A DNA stretch of 64,000 bases from Oreohelix idahoensis (GCA_024509875.1 JAMPIV010015249.1:1-64000); one strand, 5' to 3'. Shown: positions 1-10,952, counted from the first letter of the stretch. The notes: generated from the letters alone by a model not told the origin. Program-made: numbers and translations.

Positions 1-118
1 TGCAATTACTGTGAGACTGTGAGACAGACAGTGGATAAGAGGTCTTTCCTGTTGGACTTGATTTCTCCTACTTTCCAGATGTTTTCCAATGCAGGTAAAG
101 TTCCTCTTGCCTTCTAGT

Positions 119-751
119 CAGTGGCGTATCCTGGTAATGCGAGCTAGGCGTGCTGCTACTTAAAATGAATAGTACGCCTACTATTTAACTTCTTCTCCTC
201 TTAATTTAAAAACCAACTATATTCAATTACGCAACGATAGTTATTAGGGGTATATGTCAATTATCTCCGAAATACTAATTAACTTACAACTTGAAACTCA
301 CTGTCACTGTAATAATCTGAATTCCCGGCAACTAACAAAAATTAATCACAAAAAACGCTGGACGGACACAGCCGATTTTTACAACTCGAGAGCTGCAAGA
401 CCACCGCACGCATGTTTGCATTGTATTGACGTATCTGGCCATGACCCGATTCACACAAACCAGTCTTTAGACGTGAATCCGAAAGGTCCAGCACGCATTG
501 TGACGGAATTACCCGAGAAACTTCGGGCGATTTCTACAACCAATAAAAACTGCACTATAAAACGCGTCTGTGAAACTGAAACTAGATATACTCGTAGATT
601 CTATGCGGGAAAATCCGTTATCCTGATGCGTGCGGTCCGAAAGCAGAACATTAGAAGAGAAATATTTTATAGAATAATAAATTAAATTTTTATTTTCCTT
701 CGCGCATAGGTGTGCGCAGCACGCACAGCACACATAGAGAATACGCCACTG
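119..751. mobile_element. Non-autonomous hAT-type DNA element, copy 1
   Basis: The element starts with CAGTGGCGTAT and ends with the reverse complement ATACGCCACTG. It is flanked by imperfect 8 bp duplications (cttctagt at 111-118, cttctata at 752-759). Eight-base target duplications with CA-G-GGCG termini are typical of hAT elements. A second copy of nearly equal length lies at 30099-30734. The interior carries a 143-codon open frame at 254-685 that is not kept intact in copy 2 and resembles no transposase, so I treat the element as non-coding. Confidence 0.85.
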
Positions 752-755
752 CTTC

Positions 756-1346
756 TATAGTCCGTTCGGAAATTCGTGCCCACAGAAAGTGTCAATTTTC
801 TCCAAAACTGTTGTATGGACATGAATTTTTGCATGCAGTCTTAGATTTTCCATGCAGTTAGTAATATATTTTTTGCACTTACAAAACTCATGTCATGTTC
901 GAATTTTCTTCTTTACGTTACCGGTATATAAAAAACTCTTACTGTTGTCTGGGTTAATTTTTAGTAGTTTTACAGGAAAAGTTACAAGATCCGTTCAAAA
1001 ATATTTTGTTGTTGTTTGAATTAGTTACTCGCGACTGTGTACAATAGGTGCGCACTCGTGCTGACATGTAGTCACTACACTAATTCAAACAAAAAAAAAA
1101 AATATTTTTGAACGGATCTTGTAACTTTTCTGTAAAACTAAGAAAAATTAACCCAGACAATGGTAAGAGTTTTTGTATATAAAGTAAAGAAGAAAATTCG
1201 AACATGACATGCGTTTTGTAAGGGCAAAAAATATATTAATAACTGCATGGAAAATCTAAAACTGCATGCAAAAATTCATGTCCATACAACAAACAGTTTT
1301 CGAGAAAATTGACACTCTGTGGGCACGAATTTCCGAACGGACTATA
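756..1346. repeat. Long fold-back (inverted repeat) element
   Basis: About 270 bases from 756 recur as an imperfect reverse complement ending at 1346, around a spacer at roughly 1027-1078. The outer ends read TATAGTCCGTTCGG and CCGAACGGACTATA, consistent with a TA-targeting MITE or fold-back element. Transcription would give a long hairpin RNA. It abuts hAT copy 1, whose right target duplication overlaps the first bases of the fold-back. No coding potential is seen. Confidence 0.8.
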
Positions 1347-1384
1347 GTACACTGAAACAGACCGCAAGGTCTTTTCTTTTTGGA

Positions 1385-1465
1385 CATGCGCTCTAATATA
1401 ACCAACGGACCCTATGTCTAGATTGAACATGACGAGCCTCACTAAAACGAGGCAAACTTTTATTG
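1385..1465. repeat. Dispersed repeat fragment (GACGGACCCTRTGTCTA family)
   Basis: The string around ctaatataaccaacggaccc recurs at about 36035-36090. The following part, with the gaacgnGACGnGCCTC and aaacgaggcaaa segments, recurs at about 54240-54295. All three are short and diverged. I cannot place the family. Confidence 0.5.
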
Positions 1466-1589
1466 TAAAAAATGTCTTGCCTTCTAAATTTTTATTTTGA
1501 TGTCGCTGACCGTTCATCCAGCGTTGTCTACGTTGCTGCTAAGTATATAACTGAGTCCCCCATCTAGTAGTAGTTTTTCTTCAAACGTA

Positions 1590-1720
1590 GCCTGGTTATC
1601 ATTTTCCACATTCATTATCACAGTCTTTGCACTTCTCTGTGGATTTCCAGACCCAGTAGCTGTGAATTCTCTTCCAGGATTCCCATTTTGTCTGGTCCTT
1701 ATTTTTGGTTTTATGATAGA
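1590..1720 (-). pseudogene. LINE reverse transcriptase remnant
   Basis: Read on the minus strand, this stretch gives a diverged peptide (about DKMGILEENSQLLGLEIHRE) that aligns with the segment after the FADD motif of the RTE-like LINE at 58740-58900. Several stop codons follow. It is a short, old relic of the LINE family seen better at 22.1-23.0 kb and 54.8-61.3 kb. Confidence 0.55.
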
Positions 1721-1749
1721 ACGGGCCAGGTCACTGGCTAGATTTAGAT

Positions 1750-2335
1750 GACCCAGTTCAGGGGTCGCTAACCGGTTGATCGCGTTCTACAAAAAATAGT
1801 TTGAACAGATCACATTAGATGATTTGGTAGCTATTTAAGTGACGAAGGGGATCACAAATTTAAGGTAGATACGGTTCGGACAAGCCCTCTCCAGTTTGCT
1901 TTTAAAAGCGCTGTATCCCCACTATTAAGAAGTCCGTTGCAGTCGCCACTTTTGTTAAGGAAAGTAACGCTGACCGAACTGTCAAAATTGTTTATTTTAC
2001 AATTGAAACTGATGAAACTCTACAGACATCATTTTAACAAAGTAAATCTGTCAGATATCATTGTTTTTAAAATAGATTCCCACAACCCCTGAGCTGTCTA
2101 CCAGTGAACTTTTTGCATTGTCACTGTCATCTGATGTCCATTTCCAGTAGTTGATGATTTACTAAGATGGCTAAGATTTTTACTTCCTAACAAAGAATCA
2201 AAACATGTTGTCGTTTGTGGTTTTTTTTAAAGCAATTTTATATTTTAAGTTTTTAAGATGAGACATTTCAAATAAAGCTTCCAGTAGTTGTTGGGTGGGG
2301 GTAGGATTGGGGTGTTGAATAGGTAAACGGATAAT
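1750..2335. other. Unassigned AT-rich stretch
   Basis: I see no long open frame, terminal repeats or recognisable element here. Confidence 0.4.
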
Positions 2336-2344
2336 AATATTAAA

Positions 2345-2640
2345 GGTTGTCAAGGGGCGTAGTGGCTAGGAGGTATGGCGTCCGTCTCGAATTCTAGAAG
2401 TACCAGGTTCGATTCCCAGTGCAGGGAACATAATTTATGGAATTTTTGTTTTCAGAAACAGTGGTAATATGGTGTCATACTCCCCCCTTGTTTTACTGGG
2501 TAGTGAGATGGGATGTCTAGCATTCACGGATAAGGGCGAAAAAATAGGAGGTCCTGCGTGCAAGTTACGCACGTTAAAAATCCCACAGCAGTTGGAAATC
2601 GTAAAGAGTAGGTCACATGGCCGCTGCCCTGGCAACATTT
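2345..2640 (+). mobile_element. tRNA-derived SINE
   Basis: The head has an A-box-like TAGTGGCTAGGAGG at about 2361 and a B-box-like GGTTCGATTCCC at about 2407, spaced as in an RNA polymerase III promoter. The flanks do not fold into a tRNA acceptor stem. The body contains TTACGCACGTTAAAAATCCC and a following AAAGAGTAG segment, of a kind widespread in invertebrate SINEs. This is a retroposon, not a functional tRNA gene. Confidence 0.65.
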
Positions 2641-2654
2641 AAAAATTAGAAACA

Positions 2655-2800
2655 TACCTACCACAAAAATATTTATAGAACGTGTGATTCCTGCATACAC
2701 ACTTTGGGATTCTCGCCGGTGCTACGGAGTTCGTGCACTGTACTGAGATTCTCCTTGTGTAATCTAAGGGAGGAGATCGGAGCACTGATGGAGTTGTCCA
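2655..2800 (+). repeat. Dispersed repeat, copy 1 of 3
   Basis: The sequence from ccacaaaaatatttatagaa through the gtgctacggagttcgtgcact segment is repeated in reverse complement at about 25790-25925 and on the plus strand at about 29610-29710. The family is unknown. The copies differ by many substitutions, so they are old. Confidence 0.6.
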
Positions 2801-3160
2801 TGTACAATGAAGATAGTTCTTGAAACCAAACCAAAGGTTGTCAAAGAGTGATTCCTCCCTTTGTGTTTTCTGATATTTACAACTATGCGACCAAATACTT
2901 AAAAGGGAACATCCAATTAATGGCCATCTCTTTCCTTTATTATCATCCAACATACAGCTCGTAGATTATAATTCCCTGGTCGCTTTTCTATTTATCTTCG
3001 AGTGCATTCAATTTCATTCAAGCCTGCCTCTGATTCTGAAGCCTGTCCACTTTTCGACTTACTAATTTTAGCGATGCCCACTTGCCTCTTCCCTCATTTC
3101 TTTTTTCTAGAATTTTCATCTCTTTCCCTATCTGTAGGTACCATGACTTACTCAGTCTCA

Positions 3161-3183
3161 TCTCTCTCTCCGCTCTCTTTCCC

Positions 3184-3257
<74 letters not shown>
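3161..3257. repeat. (CT)n microsatellite
   Basis: This is a nearly pure CT dinucleotide tract of about 95 bases. Open frames across it on both strands encode only Ser/Leu or Arg/Glu dipeptide runs and are artefacts. Confidence 0.95.
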
Positions 3258-3260
<3 letters not shown>

Positions 3261-3399
3261 CAAACGTAGACTTTTCGAATACTTTATGAGTTCTGATTCC
3301 TTGGCCCCCTAATGTGATTATTTTTCCGAACAATTGATATAATATCGAATTCAGGTTTAATGATGATGATTGTACTTTTCAACATATTAAATGTCATGA

Positions 3400-3605
3400 T
3401 TATAATTAGATACTGTGAATGTGAGTATGCAATATTTTACCTTTACAACGTTGAAGTCCTTTACATTGATACGTAAAATGCATGTGAGAATAAATGAAAT
3501 CAGTATAAAAGACGAGAGAAAGGAAGGGGAGAATGTCAGACGGGCCTGCGTGCCGAATTCTCAACCCTTTGAAAATAAAGTTCGTTCGTTCGTTCTCTCT
3601 AGATT
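3400..3605 (+). repeat. Retroposon 3' end with AATAAA and TTCG tail, copy 1
   Basis: The copy ends in ccctttgaaaataaagttcg, then TTCG repeats and CT. The same 3' segment occurs at 46440-46560 (plus) and about 51028-51170 (minus, running into a GA array). A shared 3' end with a polyadenylation-like AATAAA and a simple-sequence tail suggests a retroposon family. Its class is not identified. Confidence 0.6.
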
Positions 3606-3739
3606 CGAGACTACTAGTTGATCTCAATTAAGATTGTGTTGATATTTATTTTCTGATGTTTTCTCAGTTAGCTACCTCTGATCTATCTGACCTCAATTAC
3701 TTCATCTCCCTTCCCATGAGTAACAAAACATTATAGGAC

Positions 3740-3875
3740 TATTGGTACACTCAGGCGAGTCGTAAGAGCTAACCAATACAAGGTTGTGCATGTGGGTCTG
3801 ACAATCTCATCACACACAAAAAATTGCTACATAAACTATTGCTCAAGAACCTATGAATATTTGTGATGTAAGCTT
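3740..3875 (+). repeat. Dispersed repeat with GGGTCTGACAATCTCATC, copy 1
   Basis: The sequence from cgtaagagctaac through the gacaatctcatc and aattgctacataaac segments resembles 29885-29995 (catgtcgtaagg, ggcctggcaatcttatc, aattgctaaag) and 54350-54450 (catgtcgtaagcggc, ggacatggggcctg). It looks like one low-copy interspersed family. I cannot tell whether it is a LINE or SINE part. Confidence 0.5.
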
Positions 3876-3879
3876 CCTA

Positions 3880-4965
3880 CTAGTGGACCAGCTGTTATAG
3901 CGGCTGTATGCTCCATGGGCAGCGAAAAAAAAACGGTTTCACACATTTTAGCCACCTTTGTGGTGGGGCGATATATTTAATGTGAATTTTGAAGGCTCAT
4001 GCTTCCAGATTTAGTGCAAAAATTTTAGTGAGATGTAGAAATGGTAGGATAAACAGAATCACTGATTGTGATTTTCATTGCGTGCCATTCAAGAACCAAG
4101 ATAACAGGTTACTAAGAGACCTCGATCTTAGTTTTCACCTCCGCTCTTGTTTTGGGCATACATTCTCTCTATTTCTTGATTATACAGATAACGAGAATAA
4201 AGAAAAGCTTGGGAAAGCTGCGTGTCTGGTATCTATCTGTTGTCTCGATTTAATAAATTTATAAATTGTACAAATCACAAGAAAAATACCCACATCAAAC
4301 ATCTAACATGTTATCTAAGAAATAAAATGCAACATAATCAAATGAAAGAAGTTAAGTAAGTCGTTTGGCATCACATAGGAAAAAAATAATAAATCACTGT
4401 CAGCAATACAAACTGATCTGACAGTGCACCCAGGTTTATGACACTGAACGGAGACAACACTCTCACAAGTGCAGGACACATACATTAGCCCGTGACAACG
4501 GCGTTGGAAACTCCCCTTTCCTCCGATGCAACAGGATAAAAGAAGTTCCGTCTCTTATTTGACAGGAAGATTTTCTGGCGCCATCGGGCCTCAAAGGGTT
4601 TCTCCGAGCGAGCCAGCGGACAAACAAGCGTTGCGCGACCAGGGTTTCTACTTCGTCGATTTTAAAAGACTGTAGGGAGCACTAGCCGATCGACATCATA
4701 GAACATTTTGTCAGCTAATGTAGAAGATAAAAGAGAACACGTGTGGTGGCGTCCTCCAGCTGCTATCAGGATGAGGACTGACACGCAGAAAATGCACGAC
4801 AATGCACTAAAGTGTCAAGAAAATTAAATTAAAATAAGGCGTGGACAAAAACAGAGGTAGGCAAAGCGCGAGAATTGGCAGGCCGGTTCACTGAATACTT
4901 CAAATGAACTCATCACTATCTTGTGTATTTCACTGATGAACTTCCTTTAATTTATCCATCTGGCT
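3880..4965. other. No recognisable element
   Basis: There is a 91-codon open frame at 3989-4264 with no motif I recognise, and otherwise nothing I can name. Base composition resembles the neighbouring intergenic DNA. Confidence 0.35.
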
Positions 4966-4974
4966 GAGGGACTA

Positions 4975-5200
4975 CATCGTTTTCTTGTCGAAGACACGGG
5001 ACCTGATTTAAAACTGGGTCGTTCCATGCTTCTGACTAGCTAGCTATTAAAATGTGTACCTGACTCTGCTCTGCAGTTATGAAAGGCAAAGGCAACGAGG
5101 CACTTCATAAAGATGAAACCTAGTATAACTGTAGTCTTTAACACTTCACTGCGTTACCAGAAGTGTCGAAGTTCTTACCTACAAACAGGTAGTCCCAAAG
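4975..5200 (+). mobile_element. Degraded SINE body (family C), copy 1
   Basis: The run containing gtgtacctgactctgctctg, aaaggcaaaggcaacgaggc and the later cacttcactgcgttaccag aligns with the body of the better preserved tRNA-derived SINE at 48345-48600. The tRNA-like head is not recognisable in this copy. Confidence 0.5.
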
Positions 5201-5269
5201 TAGAATCTGCAGTAGACGAGGGAAGTCAAAAATTTCACCATACTACGTCCAGCTTTTAATTTTTTATGG

Positions 5270-6280
5270 AGGTGACCACTTCCTTGCTGCCTTTGCCTTC
5301 TCCAACTCAAGAGCAGAGTCAGGTATTTTTCGCATATCTGGTCGTTCACTTTTGCGTATTTTCTCTCTCTGCCATTATCTATTTATTTCTCATTTTTGGA
5401 GCACAGAAATCAGTGCCCCAGTCAATGGTTACATTTTCGCACTTCAATTCGTGTCAGGTCAAGACGTAATCGCTTAAGTGATTGCACCAGATGGACTTCA
5501 GGCGTGAATTGTTTGTTTATGATAGCACAATCACTTCCGTACAGACTAGTCAATCAAGGAGTGTCGCTTCAGTGTTCGCACAAGCCACTAGGAGTGTCTG
5601 ATTAGTGACGCAATCACTTCCCTCGAAGTAACCTATGATGATAATTATAGATAATATCAATCTGATGAGACGTTTGAAGAACGAACTTGTAAATGTGATA
5701 ATACTGACGGAAACCATACTACCGTATATGGAAAGTGACTTTGAAATCCGCATCTTATGTGTCACGCAAAATGTTTCCAGGAAGAAGTGTTGGGATAACA
5801 CGCATGGTTGAATGCTATTGGTTGGGATTCGAAATGTAAGATTACTACACTCCTGATTGGAGCCTTGTCAAATTGCAACAACAATGTACGTTGGCCGAAA
5901 GTTGCAATATAATATGGCACTTTCGCCTGTCTAGGGCACTGTGAAATTCAACTCGTCAAGAAAAGAGCCAGACACGCCAAAGTAAGGAATAAACTCAGGA
6001 TTCCACTTTAAAAGACCAGAAAACGTGTTTGAGCATCTTGTGGACTTGTATCCCAGGAAAACTCTAATTTTAATAATACGGAAAGCACGGAAATCGAGGA
6101 ACCTGAACACAAAGTCATAGTGTGATTTTATTTTCAAAGTAATACCCCAGATCACACGTAAGAGTTATCTTAGTCACTTTGCCGTAAATATTTCTCGGAG
6201 CCAGAAGTTAGTCTGTATTCCCAAAGAAATTTCGGGGTACGTTGTACATTTTATAATTCTATATTTTGCATTTATTAAAA
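5270..6280. other. No recognisable element
   Basis: There are short open frames only, none with a motif. I see no terminal repeats. Confidence 0.35.
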
Positions 6281-6480
6281 TGTGAAAAAATTGCTAGTGG
6301 ATGTCCACGTCATACGAGGCTGGTAACCTCAGTATACAGAATGATGATGTCACGAACCACCACTGCAAGAGCTGGTGACTGCTTTATGCGGTTTCTGATA
6401 GAGAAATGAAAGCAGAGGTATTCCTAAGTTCCATATGGAGCAGGGAGTGGATGACATAAGTGATGTACATACTTATTATA

Positions 6481-7265
6481 CAGGGTGTCCATAAAAGAAT
6501 GTACCTATTTCGTTTTTTTCACCTTCTTGACCAGTGTGTGGAGAGACATGTAACAATTACCGGTTGCAACTCAACTGCGAAAGTTTCACTTGAAATACAC
6601 GCCATGCGCATGCGCACTGTTTTTGCAAAATGGCGCGGACCAAACAACAGAAGGCGTTTTGTGTGGTAGAATATGCGAAAACGACGTCTGTTATCACAGT
6701 TCAATGCAATTTTCGGCGACAGTCTGGGGTTGATCCATCTGATAACATGCTCGACAATTAGATGATTCTCCAACTTGAAGAGAACTCACGGGATTTCGTT
6801 TTCCAACAAGACGGAGCTCCACCCCACTACCATGGAGCAGTGAGAAGGTACCTCAATGAACATCTCCCACAACGGTGGATCGGTCGCAGTGGTCCTGGCG
6901 ATGCAGTGTTGCTGAGATGGCCCCGAGATCCCCAGACATGACACCATGAGATTTCTTTTTGTGGGGCTTCATCAAGGACAGAGTCTTTGTCCCACCGTTG
7001 CCCCGAGATCTGGTGGAGCTGAGAGAGCGGATCATTCGAGCTTTGCTGCTGTTACAGGAGACATGCTGATTCGAGTGTGAGAAGAAATGGACTATCGACT
7101 AGATATCTGTCGCATCACGAAGGATGCACATATTGAGTCTTTGTAAGGTATGCTTAAAAACTTGCAGAGATTATCTTACTTTTGTGATAGAAAGAACCCT
7201 CGTACCACATCATGGGGCCGAGAATAAATTTTTTGAAAAGGGTACAATCTTTTATGGACACCCTG
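6481..7265 (+). mobile_element. Tc1/mariner-superfamily element, internally deleted
   Basis: The ends are CAGGGTGTCCATAAAAGAAT and, as reverse complement, ATCTTTTATGGACACCCTG, each next to a TA (6479-6480 and 7266-7267). That is the TA duplication expected of this superfamily. At 785 bp it is too short for a full transposase gene and holds only the remnant described separately. It is inserted in repeat D copy 1. Confidence 0.9.
6630..7146 (+). pseudogene. Tc1/mariner-type transposase remnant
   Basis: A start at 6630 opens about 45 residues resembling the N-terminal DNA-binding region (begins MARTKQQKAFCVVEYAKTTS) and then hits a stop. Downstream, out of frame, are pieces of the catalytic domain: QQDGAPPHY, with the second catalytic aspartate, and then SPDMTPCDFFLWG, with the third, roughly 40 residues later across frameshifts. 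The first catalytic aspartate and most of the middle of the protein are absent, about half of the usual 330-350 residues. In intact relatives the enzyme excises and integrates the element at TA sites. This copy cannot do so and would have needed a transposase in trans. Confidence 0.85.
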
Positions 7266-8504
7266 TATTAACATTTTTTTTAAAGTGCATATGTAAATGT
7301 AAACATGTTTACTATAAATGCAAAATGATGTTGTCCGCTCACTGGGATTAATATTAATGCTCAGAGAGGGTAACGTTCTGAGGCAGATGGGAAGGTGGAA
7401 TGAAAAGGGGAGACACCTGATTTTGTGTCAGGAAACCCAATACTCAGGACGGTATTTGTTTCTCTCCCATTTCATGATACTAATCGGTGGTACAAACTGG
7501 TGGTACTATCTGTGGAACATGTGAGCGGTATTAGTGGCCTTCAGTCAAAGTTAGACACCATGATCAGACGGGTCTTGGAGACGCTGGACCAGCTTCGTAA
7601 TTGCTCCATGATACTTCTTGGAACGTGTTACCGCCACCAGACTTGACCAGTGATGAGAATGAACCAGTCTACAATCTGCAAATAACCAAACATCGGCTGG
7701 AGCAAAAATGAACCGATCTCCTACCGGCAGCTAAGAACACATTCAATGCTGCCAAGTGAACTTTCCCAAAAAGAAAAGTCCCTTTAACAAACCATGAAAT
7801 TACATGTGATGAAATTTCAAAGATTTATTCGTTTTACACTGTTAAATATAATTGATTATTAAATTTGTTATTTGTATATGTACACATTTATAATTGATTT
7901 AATCATTTTGAGTGTACTGCACCCGTATGTCTCAATCATTTTAAAGGACACTTAAACAGAGCTATTAAATTAATATTTCACTGAATTATGTTGGGGGCTT
8001 GAACGAGCATAATACGAATTCTTCATAAAAGGTGTCGGGCAGGAAAAAAGTTAACAATTGCTCAGTCTAATTCAGCATTGTTCTTGATGTCTGAATTATC
8101 TTATAAATACTTCCTTCTTCTTGAAGCATCATCATCCTCCTATCTATAACTCTGCCAGGAGTAATCTTGAGCGAAGATAGATAACTTTGAAGACCCTCAT
8201 TAGATACTCTAGGTTTTGGTCATTGTTGGACCATCACTGCTGAGCAAGGGAAGTAAGTCCCTGACAGTATTCATTTACAGCGGCGAAGACTGCAGCGTTA
8301 CGCTACCATGTTTCGATCCTTGAACACGATAATGTGCCGCGAGAGGAAAGTGCTCTGACTGCTGAACCAGTCGAACTGTCTTTTACCTACAGCATGAAAA
8401 TAAATATAATTCTGAAATATCTATGAACTAAATGATTAGTTTTGTTCTTATAATCATATTTTCATGTCACAGTCTCTTTTCGTCTTCACATATTTTTGCA
8501 ACCC

Positions 8505-8712
8505 TGACACCATCACAAGAACAGCTATGCTATGGAACCCTGAAGAAAGGGAAAGAGAGGCCGACCAAAAACAACCTGGCGGAGAACTGTGGAGGCCGAG
8601 GTGCAAAGGATGAACCAGAGCTGGGGCACTGTATGAAGGATGACCGCAGACCGAACAAAGTGGAAGCAGTTTGTTGCTGCTCTACAAGAAGCCACCAGGC
8701 GTGATGGCCACT
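8505..8712 (+). pseudogene. LINE ORF2 C-terminal fragment
   Basis: Allowing a frameshift near 8545 and one TGA near 8632, the plus strand reads KRGRPKTTWRRTVEAE, then about 20 residues, then DRTKWKQFVAALQ. This is the C-terminal tail typical of RTE-like LINE ORF2 proteins and matches in style the tail at 61130-61280 (KRRRGRPRSTWRRELETE). Only the 3' end is present, as is usual for truncated LINE insertions. Confidence 0.75.
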
Positions 8713-9129
8713 GACTGCTTCGACAGTTTGCGGCTAAGGATCAAAGAAGAGATGACACTTTTGCAAATGTGTTTTTTTTTCTATTTTACACTACTTTATT
8801 AGTACATTTCTTTACGTTTGACTTCTCGCTAGTCATCATCATCATCATCACTTTCCTTATGGCTCCTTATGGAGCACAGACCCACCACTGCAGCTGGTAT
8901 ATTTGCAGGAATATACACTAATGTGCTCTTGCAGCAGTGGTTTCTGTAACAATTTAAGTTACATGATGTGGTGGTTGTCAGCATCAGGCAAAACCTCATA
9001 CCAGCTGCCTTGTACGACATGCTTGAGGGAGTAGTACTCCTTTTCTATCTTTGTCTCATTAAAGACACCCCCCCCCACCCCAGGGAACTACACGGGAAGG
9101 TCACTGGTGCTTGTTTTCGTTTAACCTTT

Positions 9130-9176
9130 GGGACCGAAGACGCAGCAGCAGTGATAAATGCAGTCAGCGACCCATA
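9130..9176 (+). mobile_element. SINE-like retroposon S1, 5' part (split by the LTR element)
   Basis: Aligned with copy 2 at 30878-31188, this is the first part of a SINE of about 310-400 bp that continues at 17432-17780. The whole is flanked by a 10 bp duplication tttaaccttt (9120-9129 and 17781-17790). The head does not look like a tRNA. The tail is (GAA)n. The LTR element at 9177-17426 interrupts it after the duplicated CCATA. Confidence 0.8.
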
Positions 9177-9640
9177 TGTAACGAACAGTTTTAGTGTAAG
9201 GGGAAGTAAACTGGAGTATGTCAGTAGTTGAAATAGATTTTGAGTTATAGCACTTAGTTGCTTGTTAGCTATCGAATTATTTAGAGAGTATCTCGTGATA
9301 GTTTCGAGAGACAGATTACAGACAGCGTGAAAAGCGCTGATATAGTTATTCTGTATTGTTTTGAGTTGGGTGAGAGAAGCTCGCTGCTAGCCCGCAATTG
9401 TTTGTGTTGTGTGAACAGTGAGAAAGTCTCGTGTCTGCTTTTGAGCGGGACGAGTGTGTTATCTAGGGAGAGTGTTCCGGGCGTTTTGACCGGGTAGGAA
9501 GACAGTGTTTTTGGGAAGTGTGAAATGCCTGTACAGTGCTGAATTTAAAATGTCGACGGATTTTTTCGCTGTGGGTACAGCGTAGTATGAAACTGCAGTT
9601 TTAATTATTGTGGAAGTGTTTATAACTGCAGTGTACAGTA

Positions 9641-10100
9641 CTTTAGGCCATGAATCATGATAGCTCCTGTGAGAGGATTGTTATTGAGGATTCTTTATAG
9701 CGCTGAGTTTAATAAGAGTACTTTAGGCCATGAATCATGATAGCTCCTGTGAGAGGATTGTTATTGAGGATTCTTTATAGCGCTGAGTTTAATAAGAGTA
9801 CTTTAGGCCATGAATCATGATAGCTCCTGTGAGAGGATTGTTATTGAGGATTCTTTATAGCGCTGAGTTTAATAAGAGTACTTTAGGCCATGAATCATGA
9901 TAGCTCCTGTGAGAGGATTGTTATTGAGGATTCTTTATAGCGCTGAGTTTAATAAGAGTACTTTAGGCCATGAATCATGATAGCTCCTGTGAGAGGATTG
10001 TTATTGAGGATTCTTTATAGAGCTGAGTTTAATAAGAGTACTTTAGGCCATGAATCATGATAGCTCCTGTGAGAGGATTGTTATTGAGGATTCTTTACAG
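9641..10100 (+). repeat. 80 bp tandem repeat, six copies, in left LTR
   Basis: The unit starts CTTTAGGCCATGAATCATGA, and copies start at 9641, 9721, 9801, 9881, 9961 and 10041. The right LTR carries the same number at 16423-16900. Lying in the presumed U3, the array may modulate transcription, though nothing here proves that. Confidence 0.95.
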
Positions 10101-10575
10101 AGATGAGTCGTGAGGACTTTAGGCCATAATTTATGTGAACTGCTGGGTGCAGTATTATAAGTCTAGCGCAGAGATGAGTCGTGAGGACTTTAGGCCATTA
10201 TTTATGTGAACTGCTGGGTGCAGTATTATAAGTGAGTCATGAGGACTTTAGGCCATAATTTATGTGAACTGCTGGTTGCAGTATTATAAGTGAGTCATGA
10301 GGACTTTAGGCCATTATTTATGTGAACTGCTGGGTGCAGTATTATAAGTGAGTCGTGAGGACTTTAGGCCATTATTTATGTGAACTGCTGGGTGCAGTAT
10401 TATAAGTCTAGCGCAGAGATGAGTCGTGAGGACTTTAGGCCATAATTTATGTGAACTGCTGGGTGCAGTATTATAAGTGAGTCATGAGGACTTTAGGCCA
10501 TAATTTATGTGAACTGCTGGGTGCAGTATTATAGCGCAGTGTTATAGCGCAGAGATGAGTCGTGAGGACTTTAGG
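10100..10575 (+). repeat. 57-58 bp (71 bp variant) tandem array, eight copies
   Basis: Each unit contains GAGGACTTTAGGCC and then TTATGTGAACTGCTG. The units begin near 10111, 10182, 10241, 10299, 10356, 10428, 10486 and 10564. Two units carry an extra tctagcgcagaga segment. The CTTTAGGCC core is shared with the 80 bp array, so the second array probably arose from the first. It is absent from the right LTR. Confidence 0.93.
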
Positions 10576-10846
10576 CCTTGATATAGATCTGCTGATGAAT
10601 GTTGAAGAGTATTGTATTGCAATGACTTGTAATGTGACTGTGTGTATATCAATGTAAACGTGATCGTGCTGTGACTTAATAAATCGACATTTAAATTACA
10701 CCAGATGTTTACGGCCATCCATGACTATTATTTACGTACCTGTGTTGTGAGTGACTGTTCTACCACACACTCACTAATACATACCTAACACAGATACGAC
10801 GGCACGCTTACGCCACCCATACACCGTTAATATTCATTATCGGTAA

Positions 10847-10927
10847 CATGATACTAATCGGTGGTACAAACTGGTGGTACTATCTGTGGAACATGTGAGC
10901 GGTATTAGTGGCCTTCAGTCAAAGTTA
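10847..10927 (+). repeat. 81 bp exact copy of 7473-7553 inside the left LTR
   Basis: Bases 10847-10927 match 7473-7553 without mismatch, while the other copy of that repeat (near 34920-35000) is much more diverged. The nearby upstream copy is therefore the likely source. Confidence 0.9.
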
Positions 10928-10952
10928 TAAATACTTTACGGGGGTGTAACAG

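Larger units (their letters stand above)
6290..8000. repeat. Dispersed repeat D, copy 1 (split by a mariner)
   Basis: The flanks of the mariner (about 6290-6478 and 7268-8000) align with 34270-35400, for example around gaaccaccactgcaagagctgg, ccctatggagcaggga and the ggtggtac-tactatct-tggaac segment. An 81-base piece (7473-7553) is copied exactly at 10847-10927 inside the left LTR of the nearby LTR element. The family has no recognised protein. Confidence 0.7.
9177..10951 (+). repeat. Left (5') LTR, 1775 bp
   Basis: The first about 920 bases are almost identical to the right LTR (one T-run length difference and a few substitutions). After about 10097 the two diverge sharply. This LTR alone has the second minisatellite array and the 81-base piece copied from 7473-7553. 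AATAAA near 10678 is a candidate polyadenylation signal. Confidence 0.88.

Noticed and set aside
254..685. 143-codon frame in hAT-type element copy 1
   Set aside because: It is broken in the otherwise near-identical copy 2 (30235-30543), and no transposase motif is present.
9641..10575. CRISPR-like regular repeats
   Set aside because: The units are directly adjacent tandem repeats without unique spacers, inside a eukaryotic LTR. They are minisatellites.
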